Source: Apoda limacodes (taxonomy: Eukaryota > Arthropoda > Insecta > Lepidoptera > Limacodidae). From it: DNA of 64,000 bases. The position numbers and the translations under genes were made by a program. The stretch is taken from assembly GCA_946406115.1 (NCBI GenBank), contig OX291542.1, positions 2,318,959 through 2,382,958 on the forward strand, in the 5' to 3' direction. The notes under the pieces were generated by a model that was not told where the DNA came from, ran no database searches, and was given only the letters and a program-made list of their open reading frames with translations. Below are positions 1 to 10,290 of this stretch, one piece after another. Numbering within the stretch: the stretch's first letter is position 1; each line of letters begins with the position of its first letter.

Positions 1-1130
1 TCAGGTGGTTAGTGAGTGAGTCAATAGCCACATTTATACGCGATCAAGATGTGGCGAGCTGTGGTTTTCGAGTAATTGCCCGAATTTATCCCAGTTGTGC
101 AATCCATTTTATTTTTTTGTTTGGGTATCGCCCTACGGAGGGTGCTAAAGAACTGGTTATGCTTAGACATGAATCTGAGCATCTGTTGGGAGGTGGTGGC
201 CTGTTCGTGTTTCACGAGGGGGCAAGGCGCGTGTTCGCAAGCAGTGTGGAAGCACTTGGCGCAGGCGAAGGGCGCGGGGGACGCGAGATGTCCCGGGACA
301 TGAGAAGACAGAAGTTTGTCTGTCTGATTTGAATTTCCTGCGTCGATTAACGCCGGAGGTCGGCTCCAGGCGGCGGGAGGGAAGCAGGCACAAAGGGTGC
401 CTGTTTGGTAGGTTTCGGACACCCGCGGTAGTTAGCAGGGTGGCCCTCGCTTCCACAGAGGACGCAAGTGACCGGGTCGGATGCGTTTTCGCGGACGCGA
501 TCACAGTCCGCAGTGGCGTGATCGCGCAGACATTTCACATAGGGCCGCCTGCGTGTGCAGTTGCGCTGCGCGTGGCCATATATCTGGCACCTGTGCCATT
601 GCCCAGGGGAGGAACGCTTATGCGGGGTTTGAACCCGGACACCTTGAGTGGTAATACACACATCTTTAATGTTAAAGATGGCTTTGCCTACTTTTGAAAG
701 GTCGAGTACTACGAGCATCATGTCTTAGCACTCAAACTTATCTCGGCCGTTGTACATTCTATGCACTTCACTTACGGGGAGGCCTTGGGCGGTCAAGTCG
801 TCCTTGGCAGTAGATTTAGAGAATTCCTTCGGAGTTCAGATTACGAAAATCCGACGGTATGGTGATTTGAATTTTAATGCCGCGGTCGGCATCATTTCGA
901 CCGTGCGTATAATATATACGCTTGGCCTTCATCGCGTTTGCGATAGTAGGCCAAGATCCCTTGTCTTTAATGACTACTGGGGGCGGAGTTATTTCCTTCC
1001 GTCCCGTAGAGGAACGATCAGCCTGAGATGAGGAGGCGGGCGTGGTCGCCCGGTCAGTCTTTCTATGAGCAACAAAATGTAGGTAGGTAAACCTTCGAGC
1101 CGCGCATTTGAATGACATTGTTCCTTATTG
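1..1130 (-). pseudogene. Jockey-type LINE ORF1 (gag-like nucleic-acid-binding protein), decayed
   Basis: On the minus strand, reading from about 1118 down to the window edge, is the first ORF of a jockey/X-element-type non-LTR retrotransposon. This protein normally binds the element RNA. The N-terminal frame (1118-816) is open and Met-started. The central frame (721-347) carries a tail of CCHC-type zinc knuckles: the third knuckle is intact (C-x2-C-x4-H-x5-C), while in the first two the leading cysteine is replaced. The frame changes between about 816 and 721 and stops at 347; a different frame continues to about 21, so the copy is broken. The 3' end and any ORF2 would lie left of the window. 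Family is recognised from the knuckle pattern and the surrounding text; the exact clade is not certain. Confidence 0.8.
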
Positions 1131-1706
1131 CGTTAAAGATAGCGTAGTCCAGCTTTGAAGTTTGTTTTTAGTGATTTTTTTGTGCTATTTCTTATTTTGT
1201 GGTGTGTGGTGGTGACCCTAAGACCGAGAATGATCCGCCGTATGTTCCTTCGGCAATTAGGTTTCCTACCTAATTGAACCTAGTTAGATTTCGCAGATGT
1301 TTCCGGTTTATATACGCTTGGCCTTCATCGCGTTTGCGATAGTAGGCCAAGATCCCTTGTCTTTAATGACTACTGGGGGCGGAGTTATTTCCTTCCGTCC
1401 CGTAGAGGAACGATCAGCCTGAGATGAGGAGGCGGGCGTGGTCGCCCGGTCAGTCTTTCTATGAGCAACAAAATGTAGGTAGGTAAACCTTCGAGCCGCG
1501 CATTTGAATGACATTGTTCCTTATTGCGTTAAAGATAGCGTAGTCCAGCTTTGAAGTTTGTTTTTAGTGATTTTTTTGTGCTATTTCTTATTTTGTGGTG
1601 TGTGGTGGTGACCCTAAGACCGAGAATGATCCGCCGTATGTTCCTTCGGCAATTAGGTTTACTACCTAATTGAACCTAGTTAGATTTCGCAGATGTTTCC
1701 GGTTTA
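915..1706 (-). repeat. 396-bp tandem duplication of the LINE 5' end
   Basis: Bases 915-1310 recur at 1311-1706 with a period of exactly 396 bp and only about one mismatch by eye (near 1265/1661). Each unit holds the 5' untranslated region plus the first 68 codons of ORF1, so the ORF1 start codon occurs twice (minus-strand ATG at 1118 and 1514). The outer copy runs straight into the inner copy, as in LINEs that carry 5' monomer arrays. It could also be a template-jump product or a local duplication after insertion. Confidence 0.9.
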
Positions 1707-2011
1707 AAGCCTACGCTTGGCATCCAACTCTGTAAATATGTATATTATGTGCAGACATTTCAGAACTTCTTTTTTTTTGGTTCCGTACCCGACGAAGCTA
1801 ACGGAACCCTATTACTTATACTAAGCTAATCTGTCTGTATGTCTGTCTGACCATCAATTGGCTGTAGTTTTAAGACCAAAGTAGGTAAAATAATAAAAAT
1901 GTAAGAGAGATACAAGAAACGTGTTTTTTAAGTACAGACAAAATGCTAAGAAATCATAAAATAGTCTAAAACAATTAAAAATTGTAAACTAGGTTTTTAT
2001 TTTTTTTTCAG
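1707..2011. other. Non-coding interval with a repeat fragment, ending in a splice acceptor
   Basis: About 305 bp of AT-rich sequence. At 1779-1860 is a piece of the recurrent repeat that starts with a ggttccgtaccc-like end followed by an aacggaacccta block and short tctg runs (fuller copies at 49487, 56455, 57875 and 60895). The interval closes with a T-rich tract and cag at 2009-2011, the acceptor for the zinc-finger exon at 2012. Confidence 0.6.
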
Positions 2012-2774
2012 ACATGTGTTGTTGAATTGTCAAACACAGAAGTTTTATTGAAACACATAAAAACTATTCATTTATTAAGTTCCGAAAATTGTCAGCAGGT
2101 TGATAAAGAGATATATGTTTGTAATCATTGTCATCATATATTTTTCAACAAACTGTTATTAGCTGCGCACATAGCACATGCACATAACACTGACGATGCC
2201 TTAAGAAAGTATACCTTCGTAGAATGTCCTAAATGTAACAAAAACATCAGACTGGTTACCCTGTGGGTCCACATACAGAACCATCAGATGATGAGTAACT
2301 CGTGCTGTCCAATCTGCATGCTGAAATTGAACAACCGAAATGACATGTTGAAGCATCTTCACAAAACTCACCAGAACAAATATGTCTGCAGCAAATGTGG
2401 TTATGAGACGCACAGGGAGCGGTTCTTCACTCAACATGTTGAGAAACATGAGAAGCCCTTAATAAACTCTGAATTAGACGATAGTATTGATCATTCTAAG
2501 TATTTTGTACCAAATATTAGAAAACAGTGGAAATGTCGCCATAACCCGTACGGATTGAAAGGTTACAGTCTTCAAGATGATTATAAAATTTGCATTTTGT
2601 GCAAACAAATTTGTTTAGGCCGGAAGCAGATGAACCACCATATAATGTATGATCACCAACCCGAAGTAGTTGTAAAGAAGAATACATATACTTGTTCATG
2701 TGGCGAAGAGTTTCCTAATAGGATTCTCTTAAAACATCACGTGTTTAAACTGAAGGGGAATCACCAAGTTATTG
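2012..2774 (+). CDS. C2H2 zinc-finger protein, large internal exon
   Basis: This exon encodes a stretch of C2H2 zinc fingers, expected to act as a nuclear DNA-binding protein. It opens in frame at 2012 after a poly-T tract and cag. The first 20 codons are the second half of a finger (C-x12-H-x4-H), so its first cysteine must lie in an upstream exon. Five regular fingers follow, with Cys pairs at about residues 36/39, 67/70, 93/96, 120/123 and 190/193, and a last, atypical C-x-C-x12-H-x8-H finger near residues 226-250. The exon ends at the donor GTAAGA at 2775, leaving one base (phase 1). Reading on past the donor gives a hydrophobic tail with a repeat fragment, which supports the donor as the true end. 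Exact gene identity is not recognised. It may belong to the same gene as the exons from 41827 onwards. Confidence 0.85.
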
Positions 2775-3014
2775 GTAAGAAATTATTTTTACTGCTTCTC
2801 TACGGAATGTTATATGGTTGTGTGATGGTTCTGTACCACTATACCGGAACCCTTATTATTTATCACTTTTTTGTCCGACCGTTCGTCCCTCTGTCAAGCA
2901 TGCATGCTGGTCATGAAATTAATAATACTAAGGTGTTAAAATGAAATTTAATTTCATTGACGCAATTAATGTCGTATATTTTGATACGTACTTGCAGGCT
3001 GAGTATTGTATGTA
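2775..3014. other. Intron with repeat fragment
   Basis: Non-coding. At about 2826-2890 is a worn fragment of the gtacc...ggaaccc / gtccgtc repeat family. No exon seen. Confidence 0.5.
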
Positions 3015-3126
3015 CACTGCCGGCCAAAAGTTTAAGACCACCTTAGTAACTAAAACGAAAAGTTAGAAAATAATATCAAACTTAACTTTTTTAAACTTGT
3101 TTGATCATTAAATATAAGAATTATTT

Positions 3127-3385
3127 TCAAAACAAATTTAGTCTTTTAGCGACGTTGCACATCAAACGTTGAACATAAATTCTTCTTTCGGAACCAAATA
3201 TTTTAAACTTCGATGCATCTAACCAAAAAACCTTTTTTGAAATCTTCTTTAGTCCAATCTTGATGGGCAAGGGCCCATTGCATCCGTTTCTTGTTTTTGG
3301 CAACAAGACCAAACAACTTAGCTTCTCTCAATCGGCTTTTTACTGTGGTCAGTGAGACGCAGGTTCACATCGTGATCGTGAACCT
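3127..3385 (-). pseudogene. Tc1 transposase fragment
   Basis: The minus-strand frame 3312-3127 and its continuation in another frame to about 3385 read as part of a DD34E Tc1 transposase: the stretch ahead of the second catalytic Asp and the WxDxSKFxIFG-type segment, where the usual S/DE is changed to DAS. It is frameshifted, and both the N-terminal half and the C-terminal NPIEHLWD region are absent. Confidence 0.75.
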
Positions 3386-3389
3386 TTTG

Positions 3390-5000
3390 CAGGGCGCTCA
3401 TTCCACAACCCAAGCGTTCGCGGGAGAAAGTTTCTATGAAACCGCACAATACGCGACCATTTCGGTCCTAAAGTGTGAGAATTAATTCCTTGCCGATGGC
3501 GAGCGGTGCGATGGTAGAAAGTAGCCGTGGAAATCATTTCGAACAATTTCTCAGGAAACATCCCATTGTACAAGCGGTAGAACACACACAGGGAGGCAAA
3601 GTCTCTCCTCAGACTTAAGGGTTCGATACGGCAAGTGAGTTTGGGATCATCGACAATTCTCAAAGCCCGTCGGTGAACCGAGTCAAAAGGGCTAAGCTGG
3701 TATCCAGCTGCATCCGCCCAGAAATGGCAACAGTACTCCATATGGGGCCGAACTTGCGACTTGTAAAGCAGCAACCTCTGCTCCGCCGTGAAGTACTGCC
3801 TCGCTCTGTTTAGTACACCTAGTTTTTTGGACGCCAGCTTCACCTTGTCTTGCAATTGATCTCGGAACTGAGCATCGCTGGAGATGTCAACACCAAGGAT
3901 CCCACTGCCCTACGAGATGGAGAAATCTGGAATTGTGGGACTAGTCGATGGGGTCTTCTTAGCGGTGAACGCGCAGACTTGTGTCTTTGTTGGGTTGAAT
4001 CAGACCAAGTTTACCCGTCCCCAGTCAGAGACCTTGGACAGTGTGGTCTCGATTTGAGATACTAGTTCTCCGCGGTTTCCCTCCACAACGGAACGATGTT
4101 TGCCAACCCGTGTAATAAGCGTCTTCAGTAATGTCATCTGCATAGCAATGCATGTTGTTGATGTCCAACATGTCATTTATATACAGTAGAAACAGCGTAG
4201 GAGACAGCACAGCGCCTTGCGGGACACCAGCATTAATGTCCATGCTATCAGAGCACTACCGTCAAAAAGCTAGCCACCCACTTGTACTAACCCTCGGGCA
4301 CTCCGTAAAATGGCAACTTCGATAGATAGTGCCAGACCCGATCGAACGCCTTCGCTATGTCCAGGCTACATGCCAATGCCTCCCCTGACTCTCAATGGCT
4401 AGTGCCAATCGGTGTGTGAGATACACTTGAAGGTCACCAGTCGAACCAACGCGGTCACTGACCAGGTCGTGTTCTTCTAGGTATCTTAGAAGCTGTGTGT
4501 TGATCACACGCTCCATCACCTTGGAGAGGAGAGAGGTAATAGCAATAGGCCGATAATTCGATGGACTGATCTATCGCCCTTTTTGGACACCAGGTGCAAA
4601 TTCGCAGTCTTCCATGAAGACGGCAATAGTCTAGTGTAGGTAGGAAAGCGCGAAGAGGCGCGAGAGTACAGGACATAACTCGGGAGCACACTGCATAAGC
4701 ACCACTGCTGGTATACCGTCTGGCCCACTCGACTTATAAACGTCTAGAGAAAGCAACTCCCGCCGGACCTCCCGCTGCGTTATGTAATTTAGCTCTGGCA
4801 GTTGCTTCCTTACTGAACCTCGAGGCAGCATTTAACTTGCGTTTTATCTCAGAAATATTCGGATCCTTATTATTACGAGCCGTGCTCCAAGCCTCATATG
4901 CAGTTGGCTTAAGAATTTTAGCTTCTCTACAAGACCTATTAAACCACGGTCGTTTTTTGATGCCGGAAGCTACCCGTGGGTTAGGAATATAACATTCCAT
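3390..5000 (-). pseudogene. LINE ORF2 reverse transcriptase and C-terminal region, many frame breaks
   Basis: Consecutive minus-strand frames (5000-4734, 4831-4631, 4728-4516, 4243-4025, 3855-3390) read as the reverse transcriptase of the family. These include an SSGPDGIP-type fingers motif near 4740, GVPQGxVLSPTLF near 4220 and a catalytic box YADD near 4140. The region then continues into the C-terminal domain with RPHMEYC (near 3740). Each step is a frameshift or small indel, so this is an old copy. Confidence 0.85.
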
Positions 5001-5075
5001 ACCAGTGAGGATTGTCTCAGTGACTGCGGCTGCGCAGCCGTCAGGATCTTCTGAGCTAATGCAGATCTGCCTCCA

Positions 5076-5835
5076 CTAGTACGATGCATAAAATTCTTGC
5101 AATCTACCCGAGTCTGACGACTTATGATGCCACAAACGACGCCAATTAGGTGGCCCAGATGGATCTGGTTGTGTGCATGACATTTGAGTTCGAACGAGAC
5201 AGTGGTCCGAGGAGCCTAAAGTCGCATCTACTGAGACGGAATATTCGTCCGGACGTGTAGTCAACAGAAGGTCCAGTAAGGAACTCGTATGGTCCTCTAT
5301 ATCTGGTATTCTCGTTGGAGAAAGTACCAGCTCAGAGAATCCATAGGTCAGAGCAAATTCATGCGCAGATATCCCTGCGTTGTTATTGGTTCGAGAACTG
5401 AGCCACTCACGATGGTGGGCGTTGAAGTCTCTTAAAATAAATAGTTCTGCTGTGGGATATTGCTCTAGAACATTGTCAGTCGTCAAACTTAGGTGTGTGA
5501 AGAGTCGAGCTACGTCCATATTACCGCTGTGAGGCCTGAAGAGGCACGCATAAACACGAGTGATGCCGCCGTGATTTACACTATGATGGCGGCGATAGCA
5601 TATATCCGCCCGGACGAACATACATACACTCGCACGACTTACAAAATTGTGCTCGATTTTGTAGCCGGGATAATGAAGGCCGGGCAGGATATCTGCGTCT
5701 CCGTTAGGAAAAGAATAGTCGGCTGCGCAGTCTCCAGATGGTGGTGGACTGCGTTTAGATTTGCGTGAATACCCCTAATGTTACTAAAGTCCAAATTAAA
5801 TGTGGATTGAGCGGACGCTGAAAAATCTCTTCTTT
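5076..5835 (-). pseudogene. LINE ORF2 endonuclease domain (AP type), frameshifted
   Basis: Minus-strand frames read as the apurinic-type endonuclease that nicks target DNA for LINE integration. The FNAHHxxW motif (near 5405) and the GSSDHxxV catalytic C-terminal motif (near 5200) are both present. One frame break near 5621 separates the first ~65 codons. It continues into the reverse-transcriptase part below 5000. Confidence 0.85.
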
Positions 5836-6541
5836 AATCTTCTACCCAATTTTTTAAAAAAGTTAATTAGACTTAATATGGACATTCACTGCACGGACAG
5901 CTTATAGGACAAAATGTACGGTACTAGGACTGCCGCAGCTCGGCACAGATAATACGGTTGCTGGCACGGCGGGCGGAAGGGCCCCTGATCCCCCTCTGTT
6001 GTAGTAGCCGGGTCCACTCCGGTCTCCTTCTCCGGCACGACTACTACTTCAAAGACTATACACAGGTTAGCGGATCAGCCTCCCAGGGCCGAGATTAAGT
6101 GATCCCTGGGTTCGGAAACCCGTTCAACGTGCGGGCGGCCTGCGGTCAGCCATTTTATCAGGTCTCCCTAACCGCCGTACCAGCACGCCGCGTCTACGCC
6201 GAGCAATGACAGCAACAAGCATCGCCGGTCCTCCGCTGTCCGTGCAGCGAATCCTCAAAGCGAATCCTCAAAGAGCTCTGGCAACCTTACCCACCGCTAG
6301 GAACACAACACTACTCTATGTTAGTGTTCTTATGGCCGCGGTTTTCTGTCAGGTACTTCTCCAGTTCAGGCTGCTTATTCGAGCAAGTACTCTCTATGCC
6401 CCGCTTTAATTGTTCGGGCGGCTTGTTCGAGCGAGTACTTGCTGTGCCCTACCTCTCTTAAATTACATAAAAAATTTATATATTTTATACATGATAAATT
6501 ATTTAACAAGTGGTCTTAATCTTTTGGCCGGCAGTGTATGT

Positions 6542-7520
6542 GAAGAGTACTTTTTCCACTCCAAAGTTTGTATAACACGATTAAACTTTTCGTTTAGATC
6601 AGTGGGTACCTCACCTACCTATCCATAATTACCTACCTTATTATGAATTTCAGTTGGTAAATTTTTATACTTTACATTTATACTTTACATACTTTACATT
6701 ACTTTACATTTACATACATATACACTTACCTTACCTATCTGCTTTCGCTCATACATACCTATACACTTACCTAACCTAACCTTATAATACACAATAATAC
6801 ATACATACATATTCACTTACCTCACCGTACCTAACTGCTTTCACTGATACTTGTACATACCTATCTCATAGATAGATATATAGATAACTCTTTATTCTCA
6901 TATTGCTATACAGAAATTAATATTATCCTTGTTAATATAAAAAATAGTTTTATTAGGCATCTGACGTCCTGTGTTCAACACAAGCCTCTTTCTTAGATTT
7001 CCTACACACTTGGGTTCGAGCTACTTGGATCGTTTTGTATTGATATGAAAAATAGTCAAACAATATATTGCAATAATGTAGTTGTAAATAACTTTGTTGC
7101 AGAAGCTGTCCAAGTTGAAGATTCAACAGAGATATTCTACTTTGTTGTAAAAAACGAAGCCCATCAAAATATTTAAACATACTGTATTACATAGGTACCT
7201 ATTTATTTGTATTAATTGTGTCTACTTACGTACATAGTGTATACTTAGGTATATGTAGGTCTACTTACTTGAAACTTAAATCACGAATTAAAGATCGAAT
7301 AAAGAACAGCGAGCTATTTAACAACTATATCCAAACTAATATTAAAAAGAGTGCGGGTTTTTTTATTTTATAAGGTTATATGTAGAGTAGTCTTCAGAAC
7401 CACGGCACATTGCAAAATAATTCTTTCAGTATTTAAAAGGTAAATTATTCCAGATATACTAGCTCACTAACACACACTATATAAAGAGTTAAGTTTATTA
7501 GTTATTTAGGAAACTATGAA
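6542..7520. other. AT-rich non-coding interval with simple repeats
   Basis: From 6650 to 6860 the sequence is built of tactttacatt, catacata and acttacctaacc runs (degenerate microsatellite). The rest is AT-rich. A minus-strand open frame at 7180-6953 has no recognisable motif and is not called as a gene. Confidence 0.5.
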
Positions 7521-7645
7521 CTTGTGTCAATTGATTGGTTTGAGAACTTTCCTCGGTTGCACAAAATTATGGAGCAGAAATGTGGTGTAGTGGTCTTTGG
7601 GCAAAACAATAAAATCATTCATTCAATCCGCCGTCGATTGGACGA

Positions 7646-7875
7646 TGGCAAAAGCTATAGCACGGACGCGAAGCACAAAGAATTTCGTACATTGACCTTT
7701 TACTTATTAGCCTGTGTCAGTTGTAAAAATAGTAGTAATTTCTGATGACAGCGGTCGGTCATCGCATCTGTGCGAGCGTGACGGCAAATAATTATGCGCG
7801 TGCAACAGAGACAAATAGTGACCGGTCATTGAACGAAATTCTTCCTGCTTCGCGTCCGTGCTATAGCCAAAAAAC
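7646..7875. mobile_element. MITE-like element with inverted arms
   Basis: The arm gctatagcacggacgcgaag at 7654 returns inverted at 7848-7867. Similarity extends outward and inward to about 50 bp per arm (7646-7700 against 7820-7875), including an aagaatttcgt block. The centre (7700-7820) is not coding. It abuts the Tc1 fragment at 7870. No target duplication could be fixed. Confidence 0.65.
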
Positions 7876-8145
7876 TCCCTTTTTTAAAAAAAAAGAATGT
7901 TTTGTCTCAATAAAGTATGTGTTGCCTCCAAAGGCATCTACGACAGCTTTCATGCGATTAGGCATAAAATTAATGAGTTTTACTATGAAATTCTGTGAAA
8001 TCATATTTAAATCATCTTCTATGGTTACTTTCAGTTGCTGCATTGTCTGTGGAGCTGGCTGGCGACCCCGAAACACACCTCTTTAACTCGTCCCATAAGT
8101 GTTCAATGGGGTTCATGGCTGGGCTTCTTGCTGGCCAATCTATTT
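7870..8145 (-). pseudogene. Tc1 transposase C-terminal fragment
   Basis: On the minus strand, about 8145 down to 7900 reads as the end of a Tc1 transposase. WPARSP and NPIEHLWDELK (ahead of and at the third catalytic acid, near 8125-8090) are followed, after a frame break near 8060, by the conserved C-terminal block ending in the GGNTxF-like terminus near 7910. The N-terminal two thirds are absent and no terminal repeats are seen. Confidence 0.8.
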
Positions 8146-9324
8146 ATTATTAGCTATGGGCGATTAAAACTAAAAACACAAGGTGGGGCCGATACATGTG
8201 TCCGAGAGTGTATGTTACGCAATATTATTATTGCAAAATTTAATATATATACATATATTAAGGTACATAGCTATATGTTAAGATACATTTTGCATTCGCT
8301 TTTAGGTTTATTTTCATTTATTATCTTTATTTAGGTAAAGTAATAAAAAGTAAAAGGAGGCAAAATAAGTAAAAATGAGAATTATTTCAACACTTGTATG
8401 TTCGCGTTGTTAAAGAATATAATAAGTACGCTTTACTCGGTTTTGATAAAAGTGAGGAAATGTTAGAATTTGATGCTCTGCCCAGGACGTCATTTTATAT
8501 TTTCAGCGAAAAATAAATGTTACTGCTAGTTACTAAATGCTAGGTTTGTGAGTAAGAAAAAAGGGTCAAGTGCTAGTCAGACTCGCGCACTAAGGGTAAG
8601 TCGATAGTAATGAAATTTTGGAAAGTTGTTGTGCACACGCCGAGGAAGGTTTCTAGGGAAGAAAAAACGGGTCAAAAGCGAGTCGGACTCACGTACTAAG
8701 GGTAAACCGAGTGTAATGAAAAATTGGTGCGGCAAAAGAGAAACAACGTTCGCCGGGTCAGCAAGTAATTTTATAGTTACTTTAGGTGTACCTAATAGGT
8801 ACATATGTATGTATATAGGCATAGTGGCACAATAATTATACTATAAGTATTCAATACAACTTAAGTTCGATCGGTATACTTACTTAAAACTTCGAAACGC
8901 AGATACCAAATAACAGAATTTAATACTGTATAGTAGATTTCATCGGCACAAAACAGAGGATCGTACTGAGTGGCGACTTATTACCTCCGTTTCGTGTTTA
9001 ATTATAAATTGTAGTAGTGCGAGTTGGGGATCATGTAATGTTATACATTTATTTCTACAATATTATCTAGTTTTATATAAATTAAGTTGTATATAAATAT
9101 ATTTTGTGCATATACTTACGTTTGAAACATAATTGGATGCGTTTATCTTTTTCACTATATGTATATAAAAGGAACTTATGTGTCGTCAACATTGAGAGCG
9201 TGTATGTGCTGTTGCAGTATTGTCACCTAATTATATATTTTTACTTGGATACACATTTAATAAATAGCTTGCAGTATATAATTTTTAAGATGTGAAAAAT
9301 ACAAAAAACCTTGTAAGCCATATA
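8146..9324. other. Non-coding interval with two short repeat fragments
   Basis: AT-rich. Two degenerate copies of the gagtcggactcgcgcac-type repeat end lie at 8555-8600 and 8655-8705, in the same orientation about 100 bp apart. No gene signal is visible on either strand. Confidence 0.5.
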
Positions 9325-9590
9325 ATTAGCTTTTGCTAGTGGCTCCGCCTACAATTTGGCTATCGGCGCGGCGTGCTATTCTTACGTCAACTTAAGAATT
9401 TATAGCTACAGCTGTAGTTTGGTCAATTGGAATTTGGTTATAGTCACTTCCACAAGAACTTACATTTTTAGGGAAATAAACTAGCCTATGTCCTATTCCA
9501 GGACTTAACCTACATATATGTGTGCTAAGTTTCATCCCGATCCGTCCAGTGGTTGAAGCGTGATTAAGTAACAAACAACTAAACATTTTT
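9325..9590 (-). repeat. Helitron/MINE-like interspersed repeat
   Basis: Minus-oriented copy of a widespread lepidopteran repeat. The gtttgttacttaatcac end lies near 9585, a gatgaaac block near 9535, a cctatgtcc block near 9485 and the gcctagccaaa / gccgataacc-like part near 9350. Related copies: 31163, 40435, 47335, 54890, 61565. Assignment to Helitron-like MINEs is from general family knowledge, not shown here. Confidence 0.55.
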
Positions 9591-9689
9591 AATTCGAGTG
9601 GGACAAATAATTTAAAATGACAAAGTTAACCTACAGTTCTTGCAAATGTGTTGTAACTTTGCCGCTAATTCAGACCGACTAGGGGTTTC

Positions 9690-9920
9690 CTAGCCTACTC
9701 TCACCGAGGGCGATTAGGGGCCATAATTTATAACGCGGGCCCATTGCGGATTGTGGACGTCAGATTCATGTTTTGTCTGGAGATATCCTGACAATGTTCT
9801 TCACCGAAAAGCCAGTGGTGTGAACGAAGAATGTACCTACTTGAGAAATCTTTTAGTTGAATCCGAGGTCGAACCTCCGCCCCTCAGAACACGAGGCGTA
9901 AATCTACACTGACCTTCTTC
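9690..9920 (-). repeat. tRNA-derived SINE-like repeat, worn
   Basis: Shares the ccagtggtgtgaa, gtacttgagaaat and gaacctccgcccctcag blocks in the same order as the copies at 35619 and 59252. The promoter-like B-box half (ggttcga on the minus strand) is near 9875. Degenerate. Confidence 0.6.
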
Positions 9921-10034
9921 GAGAAAAGATCGAACATCATACTAGTGTACTAGGTTTTCTGATTACGGATTAACGCGTTGACCGATTGTATGAATGAAAT
10001 AAATGTTTGGGCTTTGGTAAGTAGAGATTAACAT

Positions 10035-10290
10035 AAAAAACCGGCTAAGTGCGCGTCTGGCTCGCGCTACAAAAATGAACGTATTTTATGTTTTATATTC
10101 CGTTGACTTACAAGCTTGATTATTTTCGGCTTCCACCGTAGACCTTAGTGTTTGATATTTATATTAACTGAATACCATTACACGTTCCTGAGAAAAATGG
10201 TCTTGACAGACATACAGACGGACAACAGTGATCCTATAAGGGTTCCTTTTTTTCCTTTTGAGGTGCGGAACCCTAAAAATACGAAAACAA
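10035..10290. repeat. Interspersed repeat with cggctaagtgcg end
   Basis: Begins aaaaccggctaagtgcgcg and ends in gtgcggaaccctaaaaa, with cagacatacagacggacaac inside. It has the end sequences of the ggttccgtacc family but a different interior. No coding content. Confidence 0.55.

Larger units (their letters stand above)
3385..6465 (-). mobile_element. Decayed jockey/CR1-like LINE nested in the Tc1 element
   Basis: A nearly full-length but broken non-LTR retrotransposon on the minus strand. From its 5' side: a proline-rich ORF1-like tail about 6200-5930; an endonuclease from about 5835; reverse transcriptase about 4870-4025; and a C-terminal region to about 3385. The same family recurs at 29240-30618 and 44600-45952 on the plus strand, and comparison with them shows that here the last ~60 codons and the poly(A) tail are missing. 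Short direct repeats of a gttcgagc(g/a)agtact motif lie at 6376 and 6425 near its 5' edge. Several frameshifts and stops make it inactive. Confidence 0.85.
3015..6536 (-). mobile_element. Tc1/mariner element, split by a nested LINE
   Basis: Terminal inverted repeats begin cactgccggccaaaag at 3015 and end at 6536 as the reverse complement, with about 27 bp matching. Each is flanked by the TA dinucleotide (3013-3014 and 6537-6538) that Tc1/mariner elements duplicate. Between about 3127 and 3385, minus strand, is a decayed transposase segment in the catalytic region (an SKFxIFG-like motif near 3195). The rest of the internal sequence, 3385 to about 6465, is a LINE inserted into it, so the transposon arrived first. 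Transposase is broken and partly missing; the element cannot be autonomous. Confidence 0.85.

Noticed and set aside
2775..2944. Continuation of the zinc-finger frame beyond 2774
   Set aside because: Hydrophobic and includes a repeat fragment; a good donor (GTAAGA) stands at 2775, so this is intron.
6953..7180. 75-codon minus-strand open frame, Gln/Leu-rich
   Set aside because: No recognised motif, no splice or homology support; could be a worn element, but not enough to call.
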